NCBI RefSeq assembly: GCF_019042275.1
Contig: NZ_JAHQCW010000031.1
Location: 1-64,000, forward strand
Reading direction: 5' to 3'
DNA: 64,000 bases
Origin: Diplocloster agilis
Lineage (GTDB): Bacteria; Bacillota; Clostridia; Lachnospirales; Lachnospiraceae
Shown: one piece after another, positions 60,160 to 64,000 of the stretch
Numbering within the stretch: position 1 is the stretch's first letter
Layout of the letters: every line of letters starts with the position of its first letter
The notes under the pieces: generated by a model
The model's input: the letters and a program-made list of their open reading frames with translations, nothing else
What the model was told of the DNA's origin: nothing
The model's database searches: none
Translations under genes and position numbers: made by a program

Positions 60160-62019
60160 TTACGATTCCTCTCTCTTAACACTCGGAACGGCTCCCAATG
60201 GAATTGAAAATCCAAAGACAGCGCCTCCGCCAGGATTATCCTGTAGCCACATAGTTCCGCCAAATTTTCCTCTTACTACGGCGTTCGATATGTACAGTCC
60301 CAATCCGCTTCCCATCGTCCCTTTACTGGTTATCATTTCTTTAAACAGACGGTCTTTCACGTTCGGACTGACTCCGGGACCGGTATCCGCTACGGATACT
60401 TGAAGCTCTTCCCGGTCGGCTTTGATGCCGATCACAATCTCCCCGCCGCCAACCTGTTTTTGCGCGTAAATCGCGTTTGAAACCAAATTGTTCATTACCT
60501 GAATCAGATTATTGATATCCCCGTGAAGCGTTACATTCATGGCCGGGTCATAATCTGACACAAGAGTACAGCCGCTGGTAAAAAGCTCATGACGCATCAG
60601 CAGCGCCGTACGTTTCATCAATTCATTCAGGGTAAATGTGGAATCCCCGAATGTGGTTACACTGTTTGCCTGTCCTTTAATCGCCGTGATGATCTCGGAC
60701 ATATAGGCGGTGGATTCACTGATTTTCTGTAACCATTCCCTTATCTCGTTACAGATCTCCCGGTAATCTTCCTCCACCACCTGCGGATCATTCAGGCTGG
60801 ACTCATATTCATCCACCAGGCTGTCCACCGTTGATACACAGCCCGATATGCTCATGATAGGAGTTTTCAGATTATGGGCCAGCCCCGCCATCATCTGTCC
60901 CAGAAAGGCGAACCGCTCCTGCTCCATCATATGCTTTTGTCCGTCCTGAAGCTGCTGCATACTTCTCTTTAGCTGGGTGACGTCTTTAAATATCACTACA
61001 AAGCCAGCCAGCTGATCTCCATTTTTTAAAGGCGAAACATCCGTCACATAATAATATTTTACCGGCGTACCCTCTTTATCTAACGTGACGGCCTGTTCGT
61101 AGGAGATCACCGTATCGGCCTCCCTGCACGCATCGACAGCGGTCAGCATATTATAGATCGCGGTTTTTTTGGAGATATCCTCTTCTTTGACGCAGTCTTT
61201 CAGATACCGGTTCTCCGTAATCCCGTACTGGGAGGCAAACACCTTCTCAAATGGAACATTATAATTGATTACAAGCCCTTTATCGCTCAAAACCATGTAC
61301 AAATCCGAGATCCAGTCCAGTACGTGCTGCATGGCGATCGGCTTGATATCCACCATATGAAGCTGATAGATCGCGATGCCGTCGAATACGATAATGGGTA
61401 TAAAGCTGAGGGCCGTGGCCGAGATGGGAAGCGTGCTGGTAAACGTCGCAATCACGCTGACGATCAGCGGGCTGAAACCTCCCAACGCGAACAGGATACT
61501 CTGCTTTAAATATAACCGGCTTCGGTTTTTAATCGCAAAATTGATCATGATAAAGCTGCTGGCCCCCAGACAGATATAACTGTACAATCCCGAAATCGGA
61601 ACATAAGGCCCCATTACCAGCTCACTCTTGATCACCGAAAATTCCTCATAATACAGATGGTGGATCGGGTTCGTGGCACACAATAAGGTGGTAAGGCAGG
61701 GGACGACAAACAGCAGCAAACAGCGCTTTGGCAGCTTATCATAGCTTTTTACAAATGCTATCGCAATCGTAAGATATAAGGCCGCCATATGCGCCCCCGC
61801 AGTCGTGATACAGTCAAGCACCATGAGCCGCGTCGTATTATCAGGCTTTGTAAATTTCATTCCCAGAAGCGCCAGCACCCACAGACTGTACAACAATACC
61901 AGTTCCATGAACAGCGTGTTGAGCAGATTCTGTTTTTGGTTTTTCAGGCTGGAGCCAAAATAAAACACAATTGCCGCCAGGGATATTATGAATATAACAG
62001 CGGTTAGGTTTGAAACCAT
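60160..62019 (-). CDS. Membrane sensor histidine kinase with PAS domain
   Basis: A 619-residue kinase. Residues 1-225 contain about seven membrane helices of the 7TM histidine-kinase type. A PAS domain follows (about 235-350). The HisKA region has the phosphorylated His in GQMMAGLAHNLKTPIMSISG, and the ATPase domain has NLVSNAIYAQ (N box), VADTGPGVS (G1) and GSGLGLYISN (G2). It likely phosphorylates the HD-GYP regulator encoded next. The signal is unknown; being in an NRPS operon, it may sense the product or cell-surface stress. Confidence 0.94.
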   Translation of the reverse strand: MVSNLTAVIFIISLAAIVFYFGSSLKNQKQNLLNTLFMELVLLYSLWVLALLGMKFTKPDNTTRLMVLDCITTAGAHMAALYLTIAIAFVKSYDKLPKRCLLLFVVPCLTTLLCATNPIHHLYYEEFSVIKSELVMGPYVPISGLYSYICLGASSFIMINFAIKNRSRLYLKQSILFALGGFSPLIVSVIATFTSTLPISATALSFIPIIVFDGIAIYQLHMVDIKPIAMQHVLDWISDLYMVLSDKGLVINYNVPFEKVFASQYGITENRYLKDCVKEEDISKKTAIYNMLTAVDACREADTVISYEQAVTLDKEGTPVKYYYVTDVSPLKNGDQLAGFVVIFKDVTQLKRSMQQLQDGQKHMMEQERFAFLGQMMAGLAHNLKTPIMSISGCVSTVDSLVDEYESSLNDPQVVEEDYREICNEIREWLQKISESTAYMSEIITAIKGQANSVTTFGDSTFTLNELMKRTALLMRHELFTSGCTLVSDYDPAMNVTLHGDINNLIQVMNNLVSNAIYAQKQVGGGEIVIGIKADREELQVSVADTGPGVSPNVKDRLFKEMITSKGTMGSGLGLYISNAVVRGKFGGTMWLQDNPGGGAVFGFSIPLGAVPSVKREES

Positions 62020-62061
62020 ATTCTTTCCCCCCGTCAGTATCTATCTGTATTATTTTCCGGA

Positions 62062-64000
62062 TTACCCATCATGTCTTTGCGTTTCAAACAGAAAATTCTG
62101 TAATAATCGTCCGGGACCGGGGATCTCCCTGTGAAATCCCTGCTTTTCCAACAACTGCCATGTATATTCGGCCGATACTTCGATTACAGGAGGCGCCGCT
62201 TTTATATGATGCCAGAAATCTGCAAGGGGCATCAAATCCGCCTGATAACCGTTTGCAAGGCACTGGGACAACCGCTTCTCAAACTCCGGCTCCGGTACGA
62301 ACCGGGTATCCGGCAATATGGCCCGGACAATCTCTTCTATCCGCGTCTGACGCGGGCTCATGAGATGGAATACACGTTCCTGTGTCCCTTCCAGCGCCAG
62401 AACCGCATCCGCACTGTAGTCCACCGGAGTCAGGTCTGTCAAATGGTCCGCCATCGTATCCGGGACCACGCCAAGGGCTAAGATCCCTTTCAACAGCAGA
62501 TAGAACGCGTTGCTGTCCGGATTTACCTGGAAAGTACCGTCCGAACATCTGCCCACCAGTCTGCCCAGCCGGTAAATTCTGGCGTCCACACCCCGCTCTA
62601 TGGCATCAAATACTCTGGCTTCCGCCAGGAACTTGGTCTTAACATACAGGTTAGACTGCCAGTCCTGTCCAATGTCAAAATCGTGCTCGGTAAAAACAGC
62701 ATTTCCCGCCAGACCAACCAGCTGCTCCCCGCTGACGCTGCACGTTGACATATGATGAAGCACGGCTCCCGACCGCTCCGCCAGTTCTATGATATGTTCC
62801 ACGCCGGTTACATTGGTTGAGATATATTCCTCCGCATCCGAGGCATAATGGCGCACATCCGCGGCGCTGTTATAAATGGCGTCCAGCCTGCCCACCAGAT
62901 CGATATAATTCATATGGGACAGCCCCAGCTCCGGCCTGCTGATATCGCCGGCAATCACCTTGATCCTGCCGGAAACACTCTTAATCCAGCCGGCTCCAAA
63001 ATACCAGGACAGACGCTCCAGCAGACGCTCCCTGCTGCCGTCCCGCATCAGGCACAGTACGGTTCCTGCGCCGGCGCCGATCAGGGCGTGCAGAAGATGA
63101 GCTCCCATAAAGCCAGTCGCACCGGTCAGCAGGACTCTGCCCAATTGGCGGGACCGAGGCCTATTGCCGTCCATTCCCGATTGCAGCACTGCTTTCGGTA
63201 CCTGTGCTGCTTCCGGTTCCTGTGTAGCTTCCGGTCCTCGTGCCGCTTCCGGTTCCTGTGCTGTTTCCGGTCCTCGTGCCGCTTCCGGTTCCTGTGTAGC
63301 TTCCGCCTGTTCCGGCCGGTTTCTGAAAGGTTCCTTACTATTTTCCGCTATTTTTTGATCTTTCCAACTTGGATTCAGAATCTGCAGCTGCTCTATCACA
63401 GAAGGGTTCTCATAAAATTCCTGAAGAGACAGCTCCCACTGATGGTTATAATATCTGCTCAGTACGCTAAGCGCCGCCAGGGAAGTCCCCCCCTGCTCGA
63501 AGAAGGATACGTCCGCCTCCAGATTCTTCCTGGCCAGCACCTCCGACCAGATCTGCAATATGGAATCTACATCCGCCGATACAACGGATCTTCCACAATC
63601 CGAACCGGAGCTTTCTTTCTGTATATCATTCTGTATTTCTTTCTGCTTATCTACCTGTTGTACTATCCGCTTTTCTGTCTGTTTTACTTCCTGTTGTACT
63701 ATCCGCTTTTCTGTCTGCTTTACTTCCTGTTTTACTATCTGTTTTTCTGTCTGTTTTACTTCCTGTTTTACTATCTGCTTTTCTGCCAACTTTACTTCTT
63801 CTATGCTATTCCGTTCTTCCTTACGGTCTCCCGCCGTTTTTGCATCTGTTTCAGAAATGCTTGTTTCCTTTAGCGGCGGCGTGTCTTCCAAGGTTGCAGC
63901 CATCTTTTTCAGCGCCTGCAGATCCAGCTTGCTGCTGGGAGTGTAGGGCATTTTCTCAATCGATACGAATCTTGACGGCAGCATATAGGGCGGAAGAAGT
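62062..64000 (-). CDS. NRPS: adenylation-domain end, carrier domain and thioester reductase (partial)
   Basis: The reading frame is open to the right edge, so the start is outside the window; about 645 residues are seen. The edge contains the C-terminal end of an adenylation domain (PYMLPSRFVSIE, TPSSKLD, the A10-like Lys). After a repetitive linker comes a carrier domain with the attachment Ser in SFFEQGGTSLAALSVL (about residues 145-210), a second repetitive linker, and a thioester reductase domain (GRVLLTGATGFMGAHLL for NADPH, catalytic LYVKTKFLAEARVF). The product is probably released as an aldehyde or alcohol, as in gut Clostridia NRPS systems reported to make dipeptide aldehydes. Confidence 0.93.
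   Translation of the reverse strand, partial: LLPPYMLPSRFVSIEKMPYTPSSKLDLQALKKMAATLEDTPPLKETSISETDAKTAGDRKEERNSIEEVKLAEKQIVKQEVKQTEKQIVKQEVKQTEKRIVQQEVKQTEKRIVQQVDKQKEIQNDIQKESSGSDCGRSVVSADVDSILQIWSEVLARKNLEADVSFFEQGGTSLAALSVLSRYYNHQWELSLQEFYENPSVIEQLQILNPSWKDQKIAENSKEPFRNRPEQAEATQEPEAARGPETAQEPEAARGPEATQEPEAAQVPKAVLQSGMDGNRPRSRQLGRVLLTGATGFMGAHLLHALIGAGAGTVLCLMRDGSRERLLERLSWYFGAGWIKSVSGRIKVIAGDISRPELGLSHMNYIDLVGRLDAIYNSAADVRHYASDAEEYISTNVTGVEHIIELAERSGAVLHHMSTCSVSGEQLVGLAGNAVFTEHDFDIGQDWQSNLYVKTKFLAEARVFDAIERGVDARIYRLGRLVGRCSDGTFQVNPDSNAFYLLLKGILALGVVPDTMADHLTDLTPVDYSADAVLALEGTQERVFHLMSPRQTRIEEIVRAILPDTRFVPEPEFEKRLSQCLANGYQADLMPLADFWHHIKAAPPVIEVSAEYTWQLLEKQGFHREIPGPGRLLQNFLFETQRHDG
63186..63305. 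repeat. In-gene tandem repeats, Pro/Glu/Ala linker
   Basis: About six units of 18 bases encode alternating QEPEAA and RGPEAT-like hexapeptides. They make a flexible linker between the carrier and reductase domains of the NRPS. Confidence 0.85.
63637..63780. repeat. In-gene tandem repeats, Lys/Gln/Glu/Val linker
   Basis: Four units of 36 bases encode variants of KQIVKQEVKQTE. The unit is heptad-like and highly charged, so a coiled coil or extended linker is likely, between the adenylation and carrier domains. Confidence 0.88.

Noticed and set aside
63637-63780. Regular 36-base repeats resembling a CRISPR array
   Set aside because: There are no unique spacers; the units are contiguous, in frame and encode a linker in the NRPS.
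62848-63873. Plus-strand frame of 341 codons, rich in Phe, Leu and Tyr
   Set aside because: Antisense to the NRPS reductase and repetitive linkers; the repeats cause its low-complexity sequence.

Overview
The window looks like chromosome of a spore-forming, anaerobic Clostridia, most likely a Lachnospiraceae (Clostridium cluster XIVa) gut bacterium. Support: moderately high G+C, a yqfC-yqfD-phoH-ybeY sporulation/RNA cluster with spoVB and a BofC-like gene, a complete Rnf complex, meso-diaminopimelate dehydrogenase, and many sigma-A promoters of the TTGACA-N17-TATAAT type. Nearly all genes lie on the minus strand. I saw no tRNA, rRNA, CRISPR array, transposase or prophage. Species is inference.

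Layout. 1-9.5 kb: a sugar ABC uptake operon (cupin protein, RbsA-type ATPase, two permeases, a frameshifted binding protein, FucU-type mutarotase) bracketed by two paralogous LacI regulators. 9.6-15.5 kb: UPF0303 protein, trpS, DUF5662, TraX, a GlgX-like glycosidase and a divergent DUF134/NifX pair. 15.6-22.3 kb: sporulation and RNA-processing cluster. 22.4-26.8 kb: flavin reductase, pyrimidine-nucleoside phosphorylase, DUF4143 ATPase, ddh. 26.9-31.2 kb: a TetR-controlled ABC exporter and a TetR/radical SAM unit, each with visible palindromic operators. 31.2-34.7 kb: a GNAT-RsmH fusion, an unknown protein, an XRE membrane regulator and rlmH. 34.7-40.2 kb: a short second Rnf-like operon (RnfC, RnfD, RnfG plus an unrecognised membrane protein) beside a divergent ApbE flavin transferase. 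40.2-44.3 kb: L-rhamnose isomerase, two AraC regulators, a VOC protein. 44.4-44.8 kb: a near-perfect palindrome of about 450 bp, a relative of which runs into the left edge of the window. 44.8-49.8 kb: the complete rnfCDGEAB operon. 50.1-52.5 kb: a three-gene candidate RiPP locus (radical SAM/SPASM enzyme, FRG-domain protein, Cys-rich 69-residue peptide) bracketed by inverted copies of one hairpin. 52.5-56.5 kb: S1 protein, ispH, cmk, HI0933-type flavoprotein. 56.6-64 kb: an operon with an NRPS (adenylation end, carrier, thioester reductase; cut by the window edge), a membrane histidine kinase, an HD-GYP response regulator, an AMP-dependent ligase and an acyl carrier protein.

How the parts work together. 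The complete Rnf operon should couple ferredoxin/NAD redox to an ion gradient. The short Rnf-like set keeps the NADH/FMN subunit and both flavinylated subunits but lacks RnfA, RnfE and RnfB, so it may pass electrons from NADH to an acceptor outside the membrane; the adjacent ApbE could flavinylate both systems. The best candidates for undescribed biology are the FRG/radical SAM/Cys-rich peptide locus and this RnfCDG-plus-membrane-protein module, followed by the NRPS operon with its own two-component and cyclic-di-GMP machinery and the large palindromic element.
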